Below, piece by piece: positions 49,766 to 60,166 of a DNA stretch of 64,000 bases. The translations under genes were made by a program, and so were the position numbers. The notes under the pieces were generated by a model that saw only the letters and a program-made list of their open reading frames with translations, ran no database searches and was not told the origin of the DNA. Source of the stretch: Actinobacillus equuli (GTDB taxonomy: Bacteria; Pseudomonadota; Gammaproteobacteria; Enterobacterales; Pasteurellaceae); NCBI RefSeq assembly GCF_900636745.1, contig NZ_LR134310.1:434001-498000 (forward strand), given 5' to 3'. Position 1 is the first letter of the stretch. Each line of letters opens with the position of its first letter.

Positions 49766-50398
49766 ATGACTGCGATTATTTATCCCAATATTGAATTTCC
49801 GATTGTCGAAATCTTTGAAAGCCTGCAAGGTGAAGGCTTTAACACCGGATTACCTTGCATTTTCGTGCGTTTAGGCAAATGTAATCTTGCTTGCCCGTGG
49901 TGCGATACTAACTATAACGAATACGAAAAATGGAGCGTGGCGAAAATTCTTGAACGAGTAAAATCCTATTCCGCCAAGAATATTATCATTACCGGCGGCG
50001 AACCAACGATGTATGCCAATTTAAGCGTATTACTCGATGTGTTTAAAGCGGAAGGTTATTGGTTGGCGATTGAAACGAATGGATTAAAAGCCGTCCCAAA
50101 ACAAATTGATTATATCGCTACCAGTCCGAAACTGATGTATCAAGAGAAATATTTGAAAGAGTGTATTCCATTTGCTAACGAAGTCCGTATCGTGATGGAC
50201 AAAGGCGATGTACAAGGTTTTTGTGAACAAATCGAAACACAAATTACCGCTGAACATTACTACCTTTCTCCTTGCGAAGTGGATGGCAAAATGAATTTAT
50301 TGGAAACCATTACCCAACTCGGTATTTTGAATCAACGAGCGAATAAACCCAAATGGCAATTGAGTTTACAAACACATAAATTGGTTGGTATTGAATAA
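49766..50398 (+). CDS. queE: 7-carboxy-7-deazaguanine synthase (radical SAM)
   Basis: QueE is a radical SAM enzyme that makes carboxy-deazaguanine. The 210 residues contain CNLACPWCD, which holds the three cysteines of the iron-sulfur cluster (CX3CX2C), and ESLQGEGFNTGLPCIFVRLGKC before it. ITGGEPTMY follows. The ATG at 49766 is chosen over a TTG at 49742. It is followed by a strong terminator. Confidence 0.93.
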   Translation: MTAIIYPNIEFPIVEIFESLQGEGFNTGLPCIFVRLGKCNLACPWCDTNYNEYEKWSVAKILERVKSYSAKNIIITGGEPTMYANLSVLLDVFKAEGYWLAIETNGLKAVPKQIDYIATSPKLMYQEKYLKECIPFANEVRIVMDKGDVQGFCEQIETQITAEHYYLSPCEVDGKMNLLETITQLGILNQRANKPKWQLSLQTHKLVGIE

Positions 50399-50409
50399 AT
50401 TAATATAAT

Positions 50410-50446
50410 AAAGGCATCGAGGATTTCTCCCGATGCCTTTATTTTT
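50410..50446. terminator. Terminator of queCDE
   Basis: AAAGGCATCG at 50410-50419 pairs with CGATGCCTTT at 50431-50440, followed by ATTTTTT. It is symmetrical and could also stop the glpT remnant transcript. Confidence 0.85.
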
Positions 50447-50470
50447 TAATCAGTATAAGAAATGATAAGC

Positions 50471-50975
50471 TTATTCTGCTGATTTTTTATTGAATAATGT
50501 GATAGCAATAAAGCCGAACGCTAAGAAGCTTGAAGCAATAAGTGCATAGAAACCGCCGTCCCAGCCATATAAGTCTACCAATTTACCCATTACCCAACCA
50601 GCACTTGCCGAACCTAATAGGTAACCGAATAAACCGGTTAAACCTGTTGCCGTACCTGTTGCAACACGAGGCACTAAATCCGCCGCTTGTAAGCCGATCA
50701 TCATTTGAACGATCCGAGACATTACCCATCACAAATTTACTGATACCGTAAGCTAAAGATAATGCTACACCAACCGTACCTAAATCAGCTTTAGAAAAAC
50801 CATACTCTTGAATGAGATACGGCATCGCAAGTGAGAAATTTTTACGAATGAGGTAGTACGCTGCATAACCAATAAAAACACCGGCAAACACCTGCCAACG
50901 TAATTTTTTATACTCCGCATCAATTTCACCTGATTTTCTCTGTGCCGGCGGAGATGCCTTTAAGAACGAAAACAT
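50471..50975 (-). pseudogene. glpT: glpT remnant: organophosphate/phosphate antiporter with a large internal deletion
   Basis: The first 75 or so codons (from [12 protein letters not shown] to [11 protein letters not shown]) match the N-terminus of GlpT-type antiporters, which import glycerol-3-phosphate in exchange for phosphate. The last part ([15 protein letters not shown]... to ...LFNKKSAE) matches the C-terminus, but in another frame. About 280-300 middle codons are missing. The join lies at GTTCAAAT (50710-50703). A full family member is about 450-480 residues, so the product cannot work. The GlpR operator upstream supports glpT rather than a related uhp gene. Confidence 0.88.
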
Positions 50976-51045
50976 ATAAGACTCCTTATTCATAAAATTG
51001 CAAAAACAACATAAAAACACAAAAAAGAAAGTAAAAAAATATCAA

Positions 51046-51065
51046 AATGTTTGATAACGAGCATT
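51046..51065. promoter_or_regulatory. GlpR operator before the glpT remnant
   Basis: AATGTTTGATAACGAGCATT agrees with the GlpR consensus WATKTTCGWTAWCGAACATW at 18 of 20 positions. It lies about 70 bp before the glpT start. Confidence 0.72.
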
Positions 51066-51147
51066 ATATGTAAATAAGGTAGTCTATACATTTAAACCAG
51101 ATCAAACTTTTCACACAAAAATAGATTTTAATCTATCGATCGAATAA

Positions 51148-51179
51148 AAAGCCCCCAGGTATTACTACCTGAGGGCTTG
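51148..51179 (-). terminator. Terminator of pepA
   Basis: On the minus strand AGCCCTCAGGTA and TACCTGGGGGCT pair (one mismatch or G-T pair), followed by TTTTTATT. It lies about 28 bp behind pepA. Confidence 0.8.
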
Positions 51180-51204
51180 TAAATTGTTATGAAAAATTGA
51201 CCGC

Positions 51205-52704
51205 TTATTGACTATTAGCTTTATTAATCAAAAATTGACTTAATAATGAAACCGGTCTACCCGTTGCACCTTTCGCCGCACCGGACTTCCAAGCCGTACC
51301 GGCAATATCTAAATGCGCCCAAGTATATTTTTTGGTAAAGTTTGATAAAAACTGCCCAGCTGTAATGGCACCGCCTAAACGTCCACCGATATTCGCTAAG
51401 TCAGCAAAATTTGATTTAAGCTGTTCTTGGTATTCTTCACCTAATGGTAAACGCCACGCTTTATCGTCCGCTTGTTCCGCTGCATTTAATAAATCGTTTG
51501 CCAGCACATTACTGGTCGACATTAAGCCGCTGTTGTGTGCACCAAGCGCAATCATACAAGCGCCGGTTAAAGTCGCCACATCAATCACTAATTCTGGCTC
51601 AAAGCGTTCTACATAGGTTAATGTATCGCATAAAACTAAGCGACCTTCCGCATCGGTATTCAATACTTCAACAGTTAAACCGTTCATCGTTGTCAGAATA
51701 TCACCCGGTCGATATGCATTGCCGTCCGGCATATTTTCACAACCGGCTAAAACACCGATAACATTCAGCGGTAATTTCATTTCCGCTAACGCTTTCATCG
51801 TACCGTAAACCGAAGCAGCGCCGCCCATGTCATATTTCATCTCGTCCATTGAATCGGACGGTTTAATTGAAATGCCGCCGGAGTCAAAAGTCAGTCCCTT
51901 ACCTACTAAAACGATTGGTTTAGCATCCGGATTCGGGTGATTACGATATTCAATTACGGATAAATAAGCTGGATTTTGCGAACCGCGAGAAACCGCTAAA
52001 TAAGCATTCATTGATAATGAGCCCATTTCAGCTTCATCAAGGATGCGGGTTTGAATATTTTCATATTCGTTTGCTAAACCTTTCGCTAATTCGGTAAGAT
52101 AAGCCGGATTACATACATTTGGTGGACAATTTGCCACATTTTTAGCACAAGCTACACCGGTTGAAACCGCTTTACCATGATCCAACGCTCTTTCCGCATC
52201 AGATAAATCTTTACGGTTAGCAACGTTAAAAATCACACGGCGTAATTCTCGACGTACCTCAGGCTTAATGCTTTTGAAATCATTGTAGGCATATAGGCTT
52301 TCCTGAATCGCTTCTACAGCAAAACGTACATTCCAATAGGTTGAACGACCTTTCACATGCAGCTCGGTTAAGAAACAAACCGCTTCCATAGACCCTGTTT
52401 CATTAATGGTTTGCACCATTTTTTGGATAATTTGCTTATATTGACGTTCATTTAACTCTCGTTCTTTTCCGCAACCAACAAGCAATACGCGATCTGCAGG
52501 TACATTTGGTACGTTATGTAACAAAAGCGTTTGGCCTGCTTTACCCTCTAAATCGCCGCGTCTTAGTAAAGTACTAATATAGCCTTCACTTAATTTATCT
52601 AATTGGTCTGCCGCCGCAGAAAGGCGACGAGGCTCATATACGCCTACAACCAAACACGCAGTACGTTGTTTTTCTACGCTACCGTTTTTTACGCTAAATT
52701 CCAT
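51205..52704 (-). CDS. pepA: Leucyl aminopeptidase PepA
   Basis: PepA is a hexameric M17 aminopeptidase that trims N-terminal residues; in E. coli it also binds DNA. The 499 residues have the metal-site motifs [17 protein letters not shown] and [12 protein letters not shown], with [12 protein letters not shown] before them. The ATG at 52704 is preferred over the GTG one codon earlier, with GAGG upstream. Confidence 0.95.
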   Translation of the reverse strand: MEFSVKNGSVEKQRTACLVVGVYEPRRLSAAADQLDKLSEGYISTLLRRGDLEGKAGQTLLLHNVPNVPADRVLLVGCGKERELNERQYKQIIQKMVQTINETGSMEAVCFLTELHVKGRSTYWNVRFAVEAIQESLYAYNDFKSIKPEVRRELRRVIFNVANRKDLSDAERALDHGKAVSTGVACAKNVANCPPNVCNPAYLTELAKGLANEYENIQTRILDEAEMGSLSMNAYLAVSRGSQNPAYLSVIEYRNHPNPDAKPIVLVGKGLTFDSGGISIKPSDSMDEMKYDMGGAASVYGTMKALAEMKLPLNVIGVLAGCENMPDGNAYRPGDILTTMNGLTVEVLNTDAEGRLVLCDTLTYVERFEPELVIDVATLTGACMIALGAHNSGLMSTSNVLANDLLNAAEQADDKAWRLPLGEEYQEQLKSNFADLANIGGRLGGAITAGQFLSNFTKKYTWAHLDIAGTAWKSGAAKGATGRPVSLLSQFLINKANSQ

Positions 52705-53062
52705 CACTACCTCTTTATCTCAAATCGGTTAAGGTCAAAAGTAACGATTAATTACTCATATCACAAGTAAGCTACCTATTTATCGAGTAAATTACAAGTA
52801 GAAAATAACAGAAATGAGAACTTCATCGAAAAATCACCCTATTTTGAAGAAAATTATAGTTTTTCTCAAAATACTATAAAGGATTCATAGGGTTAGTAAT
52901 CTTAAGTCGGTATAAAACACGTGAGCTCGCCCATTTTTCACCATTGCAAGAGGCTTGCCTTTTCAAGGTGTTGTTTTATACTAATTAATCTATTATTTAT
53001 GATGAATTTATCAGCAAATAAATTGTCATAATCAGTCCATAAAATCATAAATGGAACTTACA
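52705..53062. other. Divergent region between pepA and a secreted-protein gene
   Basis: This 358-bp AT-rich stretch has no gene. It contains a nested inverted-repeat structure at 52910-52981, listed separately, that may fold as RNA in front of the rightward gene. Confidence 0.6.
52910..52981 (+). ncRNA. Candidate structured RNA element in the leader of the 53063 gene
   Basis: GTATAAAAC (52910-52918) pairs with GTTTTATAC (52973-52981). Inside, CACC (52939-52942) pairs with GGTG (52967-52970) and GCAAG (52946-52950) pairs with CTTGC (52954-52958). The three nested stems are exact. I do not recognise the fold as a known riboswitch, and an AT-rich palindrome by chance is possible for the outer arm. 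Confidence 0.4.
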
Positions 53063-53884
53063 ATGAAAAAATTAATGAATAAAACTTTTCTTACCAGTCT
53101 CGTATGCTTATTCGTCAATGCACAGGCATTAGCAGACGACAATGAGTTATTTAACCGTTATGAACAGGCTAAACTCCGTATTGCTTACGAAGGACAAACG
53201 GGTGAATTACTACAGCAATTAGCCCAACGTTTAAAAGTCGGCTTTATTACTTATGAATTAGACACCACCCGTTCAGTATCTATTCCAAACAACGGCGAAG
53301 TGACAATTAAATCACTTACTCAACAACTGGAATCACAATTACCAAATGCTGATATTCGCTTTGAAAAAATTGGTTCACGTTTATTTTTAGTCGCATCAAA
53401 TAAAGGGGGGGAACCTCTGATTGCTCAAGAATCAAGTGCTGAACAATTTATTGGGGAAGCGGTTTTTTCTACTGATGGAGAACAGGCTTCAACAACTGTT
53501 TCAACGGCAACAGAACAGCCAATAAACAATGCTTCAGAGCAAGATGGTGAGGGTGCGCAAAAACTACAGAGCATTATTGATTTAGTTACTAATAAGGAAA
53601 CAATTGCTAAATCTAAAAATAAAGCTCCTCAATACCAAATTACGAGTAAAGAACAATTAGGTTTACAAAATATCCGAGTAACACCTTTAGGTACTTTCTT
53701 AATGTTTGCAGATAACGTAAATGTCAAAGCGTTACAAGTAACAGGGAAATTTGAAGATATTACACAACATGATAATTTAATTGCCATCGTGCATAAAGAA
53801 CGTACCCCGCCAACGGAAATTGTAATTACTGATGGGCAAGGTAAAAAACTACTTTTAAGAAAATCAGTAGCAAAATCTAAATAG
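53063..53884 (+). CDS. Secreted protein of unknown function
   Basis: The 273-residue product has a signal peptide (MKKLMNKTFLTSLVCLFVNAQALADD, cleavage near residue 24). A compact domain follows at about residues 35-120 with LLQQLAQRLKVGFITYELD and IKSLTQQLESQLP. This resembles the small beta-alpha STN-like or DotD-like domains of secretin partners, but only weakly. A Ser/Thr/Gln-rich linker (about 125-165) and a C-terminal beta-rich part follow. The ATG at 53063 is supported by TGGAAC seven bases upstream. It is flanked by pepA and lptF, where other gammaproteobacteria have no gene. Function unknown. Confidence 0.72.
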   Translation: MKKLMNKTFLTSLVCLFVNAQALADDNELFNRYEQAKLRIAYEGQTGELLQQLAQRLKVGFITYELDTTRSVSIPNNGEVTIKSLTQQLESQLPNADIRFEKIGSRLFLVASNKGGEPLIAQESSAEQFIGEAVFSTDGEQASTTVSTATEQPINNASEQDGEGAQKLQSIIDLVTNKETIAKSKNKAPQYQITSKEQLGLQNIRVTPLGTFLMFADNVNVKALQVTGKFEDITQHDNLIAIVHKERTPPTEIVITDGQGKKLLLRKSVAKSK

Positions 53885-53887
53885 CAG

Positions 53888-53909
53888 AAAGCCCCGAACT
53901 TCGGGGCTT
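53888..53909 (+). terminator. Terminator of the secreted-protein gene
   Basis: AAGCCCCGAA and TTCGGGGCTT pair around a one-to-two base loop, followed by ATTAATTT. Confidence 0.75.
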
Positions 53910-54013
53910 ATTAATTTACCGCCAGCAAAAATCCTTTCGTGATTTTTTGATGTAAAAAAGGTATGATTAACGACTTTTATAAGCGGTCTATTTTCACTAA
54001 TTTTTTGCAAATA

Positions 54014-54031
54014 TTCGCGCGGTTTCGCGAA
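54014..54031. repeat. GC-rich small palindrome before lptF
   Basis: TTCGCG and CGCGAA pair across CGGTTT. It stands out in an AT-rich leader and may be a transcription or DNA structure element of lptFG. Nothing further can be said. Confidence 0.4.
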
Positions 54032-54143
54032 CATTCACAGAAATGTGTTTTCTTACTGATAATAATTAGTCAAAGCATACCGTTTACCCTATTTCTAGTT
54101 AAACCGTATTAACGGTTAACATTACCTCAATGAGAGTGTTATC

Positions 54144-55247
54144 GTGATTTTAAGTCGATATTTAACGAAAGAGATCTTCAAAAGCCAATTGGCGATCTTA
54201 TTTATTTTGTTATTAATGTTTTTTAGTCAGCAGCTGATTACCGTGCTGAATTCTGCCGTCAGCGGAAAAGTACCGACCGACTTAGTACTGAGTTTATTAG
54301 GGTTAGGTATGCCTGCTTTAGCTCAATTTATGTTGCCACTTTCTCTGTTTGTCGCACTATTATTGACCCTTGGACGCTTTTATGCCGAAAGTGAAATTAC
54401 CGTAATGCGAGCATGCGGTATCGGGCAAAGTTTATTAACCCGAGTAGCGCTTTTTCTGTCTATTTTTACTACGGCTCTTGCAGTATATAACGTGTTTTGG
54501 CTCACGCCTTGGGCAATTAATAAACAAAGTGAAATGTTAGCAGAGGCGAAGTCCAATCCACGCTTTTCAGCATTGTCAGCCGGTCAATTTATGACGGCTG
54601 GTGGTTACGTTTTATTTATTGAAAATATTAATAACGAACAAAATAAATTAAACGATATTTATGTGTTCCAACCGGATCAACAGAAGAAAAATCGCCCTTC
54701 CGTAGTGGTTGCGGAATCAGGTCAGTTACAAGGTTTACCAAATGGAGATCAAATTCTCACCCTTGAAAACAGTACCCGCTATGAAGGGACAGCAAATACC
54801 ACAGATTTTAGAATTTCTCATTTTGACAATTACCAAGCTTATCTCGGCTACCAAGATGTGGATTCCAATGAAAAATTAGTACAACGAGCGGATTTCAACA
54901 AATTAATGACCGATTCGTCAAACGAAGCTAAAGCAGAATTGCAATGGCGCTTTGCGCTGATTTTTGCCGTACCTCTTATGGCATTATTAGCCGTACCAAT
55001 GAGTAGCGTAAACCCTCGTCAAGGTCGTTTTGCGAAAGTCATTCCGGCAGTATTGCTGTATCTGATCTATTTCTTGCTACAAAGCTCGCTTAAATCTTCT
55101 GGTGCTTCAGGCAAATTAGATGCGACATTATTAATGCCGTTAGTATCGATTTCATTCCTTATACTGGCAATGGTGATGAACTTTTGGGATACAAAATGGA
55201 TGTCGGCGATTCGTTATTCTTTCAGTCGTAATAAGGCGGTGGCGTAA
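54144..55247 (+). CDS. lptF: LPS export permease LptF
   Basis: LptF and LptG form the membrane part of the LptB2FGC machine that extracts lipopolysaccharide from the inner membrane. The 367 residues have six membrane helices (three at each end) around a periplasmic beta-jellyroll (about 100-265). Motifs include ILSRYLTKEIFKSQLAILF, SEITVMRACGI (the coupling helix for LptB) and VNPRQGRFAKVIPA. The start is GTG with GAGAGTG upstream. lptG begins at the next base after the stop. Confidence 0.95.
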   Translation: MILSRYLTKEIFKSQLAILFILLLMFFSQQLITVLNSAVSGKVPTDLVLSLLGLGMPALAQFMLPLSLFVALLLTLGRFYAESEITVMRACGIGQSLLTRVALFLSIFTTALAVYNVFWLTPWAINKQSEMLAEAKSNPRFSALSAGQFMTAGGYVLFIENINNEQNKLNDIYVFQPDQQKKNRPSVVVAESGQLQGLPNGDQILTLENSTRYEGTANTTDFRISHFDNYQAYLGYQDVDSNEKLVQRADFNKLMTDSSNEAKAELQWRFALIFAVPLMALLAVPMSSVNPRQGRFAKVIPAVLLYLIYFLLQSSLKSSGASGKLDATLLMPLVSISFLILAMVMNFWDTKWMSAIRYSFSRNKAVA

Positions 55248-56330
55248 ATGAATTTATTTGGTATGAATATTCTCGAACGCTATATCGGCAAAACCATTAT
55301 TACGATGATTTTTGCCGTATTGTTAATGTCGAGCGGCTTGGTGTTTATCATCAAATTAGTTGAAGAATTTAAAGATGTCGGTAAAGGATCTTATGACGCT
55401 TTAACCGCCACTTATTATTCGCTTTTAATGCTACCAAGTGACATTAAAGAATTTATCCCTGTGGTTGCCTTAATCGGTGGCTTATTAGGCTTGGGAAACC
55501 TTGCCAGCCGCAGTGAATTGGTGGTGATGCAATCTTCCGGATTTTCTCGTTTTAGAATCGGCTTGGCGGTAATGAAAACGGCGATTCCACTCATTGTTTT
55601 TACGATGTTAGTGAGCGAATGGGGAATACCGCAAACCGAACAATATGCTCGAAATATGCGTTCTATCGCCCAAAGCGGAGGCTCTATGTTATCGACTAAA
55701 GGCGGTTTTTGGGCAAAAGACGGTAATGATTTTATTTATATTCGCCATATCGAAAACGAACGTAAATTAAATAATCTATCGATTTATCATTTTGAAGATA
55801 AGTCGTTAAAATCGGTCACCCAAGCGAAGAATGCGGTTTTTAACGGCAAAAATTGGACGCTTCAGAATGTACAAACGTCATCGATTGCCGATAACAGCAT
55901 TCAACAAGCAAAAGAAGTCAATAAAAACTGGCAAACAACGATCACGCCAAGTAAATTAGGCATCGTATCGCTCAAACCGGAATCACTTTCTATTTCAGGT
56001 TTATCCGATTATGTCGGTTTCTTGAAAGAAACCGGGCAAGATTCCAAACGTTTCCAAATTGCGTTTTGGCGTAAAGTATATCAGCCGATTTCAATGGCAG
56101 TGATGATGTTGCTTGCGATCTCGTTTGTCTTTGGGCCGCTCCGTAGTAGCGCAATGGGAACCAAATTATTTATCGGTATCATTGCAGGCTTTGTGTTCTA
56201 TGTATCCAACATCGTGTTTGGCAATATGACGCTCGTCTTCTCATGGATACCGGTTGCTATCGGTGCATTAATACCGAGTTTAATCTGTTTAAGCATCGTT
56301 TGGTGGTTACTGACTAAAAAACGTGATTAA
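55248..56330 (+). CDS. lptG: LPS export permease LptG
   Basis: The partner of LptF. The 360 residues have the same layout. SELVVMQSSGFSRFRIGLAVMKTAIP carries the coupling helix, GGSMLSTKGGFWAKDGNDFIYIRHI begins the periplasmic part, and SISGLSDYVGFLKETGQDSKRFQIAFWRK precedes the last helices. It directly follows lptF. Confidence 0.95.
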   Translation: MNLFGMNILERYIGKTIITMIFAVLLMSSGLVFIIKLVEEFKDVGKGSYDALTATYYSLLMLPSDIKEFIPVVALIGGLLGLGNLASRSELVVMQSSGFSRFRIGLAVMKTAIPLIVFTMLVSEWGIPQTEQYARNMRSIAQSGGSMLSTKGGFWAKDGNDFIYIRHIENERKLNNLSIYHFEDKSLKSVTQAKNAVFNGKNWTLQNVQTSSIADNSIQQAKEVNKNWQTTITPSKLGIVSLKPESLSISGLSDYVGFLKETGQDSKRFQIAFWRKVYQPISMAVMMLLAISFVFGPLRSSAMGTKLFIGIIAGFVFYVSNIVFGNMTLVFSWIPVAIGALIPSLICLSIVWWLLTKKRD

Positions 56331-56340
56331 TTCATAAAAC

Positions 56341-56384
56341 AAGCGGTTAAATTTCTGCAAAATTTTGCAAAAAATTAACCGCTT
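56341..56384 (+). terminator. Uptake-signal hairpin behind lptG
   Basis: AAGCGGTTAAATTT faces AAAATTAACCGCTT with TTTGCAAAA between. It separates lptFG from dnaE. Confidence 0.7.
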
Positions 56385-56430
56385 TACCACGCTCAAGCCG
56401 TACGTGGTTATGAGGTTCTTCGAGCCAGTT

Positions 56431-56447
56431 GAGCCACCCTGTGGCTC
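56431..56447. repeat. Hairpin in the dnaE leader
   Basis: GAGCCAC and GTGGCTC pair around CCT, 92 bp before the dnaE start. No T run follows on either strand, so it is not a classical terminator. It may be a leader structure. Confidence 0.5.
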
Positions 56448-56538
56448 TCTCTGCATATATCTTTCAGTTTCAAAAAAGCTGAGTTGTATAACCTGGCATA
56501 GGTTAAGTTTCTATTTCTATCTCAATCGTAATATCGTA

Positions 56539-59500
56539 ATGACTCAACAACGTTTCGTTCATCTTAAAGTCCATAGTGATTTCTCTATGATTAACGGTTT
56601 GGCTAAAGTAAAACCGTTAGTCAAAACGGCAGTTGCCAACAATATGGTGGCAATGGCATTAACCGATTTCAGCAACTTTTGCGGATTGGTGAAATTTTAT
56701 GGCGAAGCGTTAGGTTCCGGTTTAAAACCGATTATCGGTGCGGATATTTTCGTGCGTCCCGAACCGGACAGCGAAAATTTCTTTGAGCTGACTTTACTGG
56801 CAAAAAACAACACCGGTTATCACAATATTACTCTTTTACTTTCAAAAGCTTATCAACAAGGCTATGTTGAATTTCCGCTAGTCGAAAAAGCGTGGCTTGC
56901 CGAGTTAAATGAAGGCATCATCGTGCTTTCCGGCGGACGAAACGGCGATGTTGGGAAAGCTCTACTCAAAGAAAATGAAGCGGAAGCGGACAAATTAGTC
57001 GGCTTTTATCAGCAATATTTCCCGAATCATTACTATCTCGCGCTATGCCGCACCGGCCGTACGGATGAAGAACGCTATATTCAACAAGCCGTGCCTTTTT
57101 CACAAAAACACCAATTACCGTTAGTTGCAGTAAATGACGTGGTGTTCTTGAAAGAAGACGATTTTGATGCGCACGAAATTCGTGTGGCAATCCACGACAG
57201 CTACACCTTGGATGATCCAAAACGCCCGAAAAAATATTCACCACAGCAATATTTCCGTAGCGAACAAGAAATGTGTACCTTGTTTGCCGATTTACCGCAA
57301 GCGATTGAAAATACAGTACAAATTGCAATGCGATGCAATGTAACCGTACGTTTAGGCGAATATTTCTTACCGAATTTCCCAACCGGCGATCTTTCTACCG
57401 AAGATTTTTTAGTGAAAAAATCACGTGAAGGTTTGGAAGAGCGTTTGGAATTTCTGTTCCCGGATCCGGAAGAACGCAAAAACAAGCGGTCTGTTTATGA
57501 TGAACGTTTGCAAGTCGAGCTGGATGTAATTAACCAAATGGGCTTCCCCGGCTACTTCCTAATCGTAATGGAATTTATTCAGTGGTCGAAAGATAACGAT
57601 ATTCCGGTTGGTCCGGGGCGTGGTTCCGGTGCGGGTTCTTTAGTAGCGTATGCGTTAAAAATTACCGATTTAGACCCGCTTGCCTTCGACTTGCTCTTTG
57701 AGCGTTTCCTAAATCCGGAACGTGTTTCAATGCCCGATTTCGATGTCGATTTCTGTATGGATGGGCGAGATCGTGTGATTGAACATGTTGCCGACACTTA
57801 CGGTCGTCAAGCGGTTTCGCAGATCATTACCTTCGGTACGATGGCGGCAAAAGCGGTAATCCGAGACGTAGGCCGTGTACTAGGTCACCCGTATAATTTT
57901 GTCGATCGTATTTCTAAACTGATTCCACCCGATCCGGGTATGACCTTGGCTAAAGCCTTTGATGCCGAGCCGAAACTGCCGGAACTTTACGAAGCCGATG
58001 AAGAAGTGAAAGACTTGATTGATATGGCACGTAAATTGGAAGGCGTAACCCGAAATGCCGGTAAACACGCCGGTGGTGTGGTAATCGCCCCAACCGCTAT
58101 TACCGATTTCTCACCGCTTTATTGCGATTCGGAAGGGCTACATCCGGTTACTCACTTCGATAAAAATGATGTGGAATATGCCGGTTTAGTAAAATTTGAC
58201 TTCTTAGGCTTACGGACGCTCACCATTATTAAATGGGCGTTGGAGATGATCAATCAACGCTTAGCCCGAGAAGGCAAAGAACCGGTGCATATCGAAAGTA
58301 TTCCATTGGATGATAAGAAATCGTTTGATCTGTTACTCGCTTCGAAAACAACAGCGGTATTCCAGCTAGAGTCACGAGGAATGAAAGATCTGATTTCACG
58401 TCTGAAGCCCGACTGTTTTGAAGATATTATCGCGTTAGTGGCATTATTCCGTCCCGGCCCGCTTGAATCCGGCATGGTACAAAACTTTATCGACCGTAAA
58501 CATGGTCATGAAGAAGTTTCTTACCCTGATGCACAATATCAGCACGAATCGCTTAAACCGATTTTGGAACCGACCTATGGTGTTATTGTTTACCAAGAAC
58601 AGGTAATGCAAATCGCACAGGTACTTGCCGGCTATACCCTAGGTGGTGCGGACTTATTACGCCGTGCAATGGGTAAGAAAAAACCGGAGGAAATGGCGGC
58701 ACAGCGTGAAATCTTCGAAAAAGGGGCAATCAAACAAGGTATTGATGGTAATCTTGCGATGAAAATCTTTGACTTGGTGGAAAAATTCGCCGGTTATGGT
58801 TTTAACAAATCTCACTCTGCCGCTTATGCGTTGGTTTCTTACCAAACATTATGGCTGAAAGCACACTACCCTGCTGAATTTATGGCGGCGGTAATGACTT
58901 CGGAGATGGATAATACCGACAAAATCGTTGGCTTTTATGACGAATGTATCAATATGGGCTTAACCGTTGTTCCGCCTGATGTAAACAGTGGTAAACACCG
59001 TTTTTCAGTGAACGAAAAAGGCGAGATTGTTTATGGCTTAGGCGCAATTAAAGGCGTGGGTGAAGGACCGGTTGAAGCGATTTTAGAAGCGCGTGAAAAA
59101 GACGGTATCTTCAAAGATTTATTTGATTTGACCGCACGTGTCGATTTGAAAAAAATCAATCGCCGTACCTTTGAAGGCTTAATTATGTCGGGTGCTTTCG
59201 ATAAATTAGGCCCGCACCGTGCCGCACTAATGAAAAATTTAGAAGACGCACTGAAAGCTTCTGATCAACATAGCAAAATGGAGGCATTGGGGCAAAGCGA
59301 TATGTTCGGTGTGCTAACTGAAACGCCGGAAGAAGTGCAAAATGCCTATGCGAATACACCAAAATGGTCGGAACAAACCATTTTAGAAGGTGAACGTACC
59401 ACACTCGGTTTATATTTAAGCGGTCATCCAATCGGGCGATTCTTAAAAGAATTATCGCACTATGCGCCAGTACGCTTAAATGAACTGCAACCGACACGCC

Positions 59501-60015
59501 GTGGGCAAGTGGTCACCGTTGCCGGTATTATTATGGGTTCACGTATTGCCGTAACCAAACGAGGCAGCCGTCTTGGCATTGCTACCATTGAAGATCGTTC
59601 CGGTAAATTAGATATGACACTATTCTCAGAAGCACTCGAAACTTACGGTCATCTTTTAGAGAAAGATCGTATTGTGATCGCTACCGGTTCGGTACAGTTC
59701 GATGATTTTAGCGGTGGGTTAAAAATGTCGGTGCGAGAAATAGCTACTTTAGACGAAGCTCGCAGCCGCTATGCGAAAAGCCTTGCTTTAGCGATTAGTC
59801 AAGAACAGCTCACACCGCAATTTGTAAAAGAATTACGAGAAATCATCGAACCGAATAAAGAAGGGACGTTACCGTTACATTTCTACTACCAAAGTCCTGA
59901 AGGCAGAGCCTTATTACGTAGCGGCGTAGAATGGCGAGTAACCCCGAAAGATGAAATGCTCGACCAACTTAAAGCTCTACTCGGTGAAAATGCCGTAGAA
60001 CTGGAGTTCGAATAA
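56539..60015 (+). CDS. dnaE: DNA polymerase III alpha subunit
   Basis: DnaE is the replicative polymerase. The 1158 residues (1160 in E. coli) have the PHP domain ([12 protein letters not shown]), the polymerase palm with [16 protein letters not shown] and [15 protein letters not shown] (catalytic Asp residues), the thumb and fingers, two helix-hairpin-helix segments, and the C-terminal OB domain near [15 protein letters not shown]. The ATG at 56539 is preferred; the long upstream frame from 56365 would begin in a terminator. Confidence 0.97.
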   Translation: MTQQRFVHLKVHSDFSMINGLAKVKPLVKTAVANNMVAMALTDFSNFCGLVKFYGEALGSGLKPIIGADIFVRPEPDSENFFELTLLAKNNTGYHNITLLLSKAYQQGYVEFPLVEKAWLAELNEGIIVLSGGRNGDVGKALLKENEAEADKLVGFYQQYFPNHYYLALCRTGRTDEERYIQQAVPFSQKHQLPLVAVNDVVFLKEDDFDAHEIRVAIHDSYTLDDPKRPKKYSPQQYFRSEQEMCTLFADLPQAIENTVQIAMRCNVTVRLGEYFLPNFPTGDLSTEDFLVKKSREGLEERLEFLFPDPEERKNKRSVYDERLQVELDVINQMGFPGYFLIVMEFIQWSKDNDIPVGPGRGSGAGSLVAYALKITDLDPLAFDLLFERFLNPERVSMPDFDVDFCMDGRDRVIEHVADTYGRQAVSQIITFGTMAAKAVIRDVGRVLGHPYNFVDRISKLIPPDPGMTLAKAFDAEPKLPELYEADEEVKDLIDMARKLEGVTRNAGKHAGGVVIAPTAITDFSPLYCDSEGLHPVTHFDKNDVEYAGLVKFDFLGLRTLTIIKWALEMINQRLAREGKEPVHIESIPLDDKKSFDLLLASKTTAVFQLESRGMKDLISRLKPDCFEDIIALVALFRPGPLESGMVQNFIDRKHGHEEVSYPDAQYQHESLKPILEPTYGVIVYQEQVMQIAQVLAGYTLGGADLLRRAMGKKKPEEMAAQREIFEKGAIKQGIDGNLAMKIFDLVEKFAGYGFNKSHSAAYALVSYQTLWLKAHYPAEFMAAVMTSEMDNTDKIVGFYDECINMGLTVVPPDVNSGKHRFSVNEKGEIVYGLGAIKGVGEGPVEAILEAREKDGIFKDLFDLTARVDLKKINRRTFEGLIMSGAFDKLGPHRAALMKNLEDALKASDQHSKMEALGQSDMFGVLTETPEEVQNAYANTPKWSEQTILEGERTTLGLYLSGHPIGRFLKELSHYAPVRLNELQPTRRGQVVTVAGIIMGSRIAVTKRGSRLGIATIEDRSGKLDMTLFSEALETYGHLLEKDRIVIATGSVQFDDFSGGLKMSVREIATLDEARSRYAKSLALAISQEQLTPQFVKELREIIEPNKEGTLPLHFYYQSPEGRALLRSGVEWRVTPKDEMLDQLKALLGENAVELEFE

Positions 60016-60096
60016 CAAAACAAGCGGTTGAATTTGCAGATTTTTTTGCAAATACTGATCTAGTAGCTAAAGCAAAATCTATTATATTTTATACTA

Positions 60097-60132
60097 AAAA
60101 GGGTATTGATTTTATATCATCAATACCCTTTT
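60097..60132. terminator. Terminator between dnaE and the peptide-export locus
   Basis: GGGTATTGAT at 60101-60110 pairs with ATCAATACCC at 60119-60128. The stem is flanked by AAAA on the left and TTTT on the right, so it works in both directions. Confidence 0.85.
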
Positions 60133-60166
60133 CTATATACTCACCTATATTGCAATCTAAAATTTT

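Noticed and set aside
56365-56538. A 58-residue N-terminal extension of dnaE
   Set aside because: It begins in the hairpin behind lptG and has no similarity to DnaE; the ATG at 56539 gives the family start and length.
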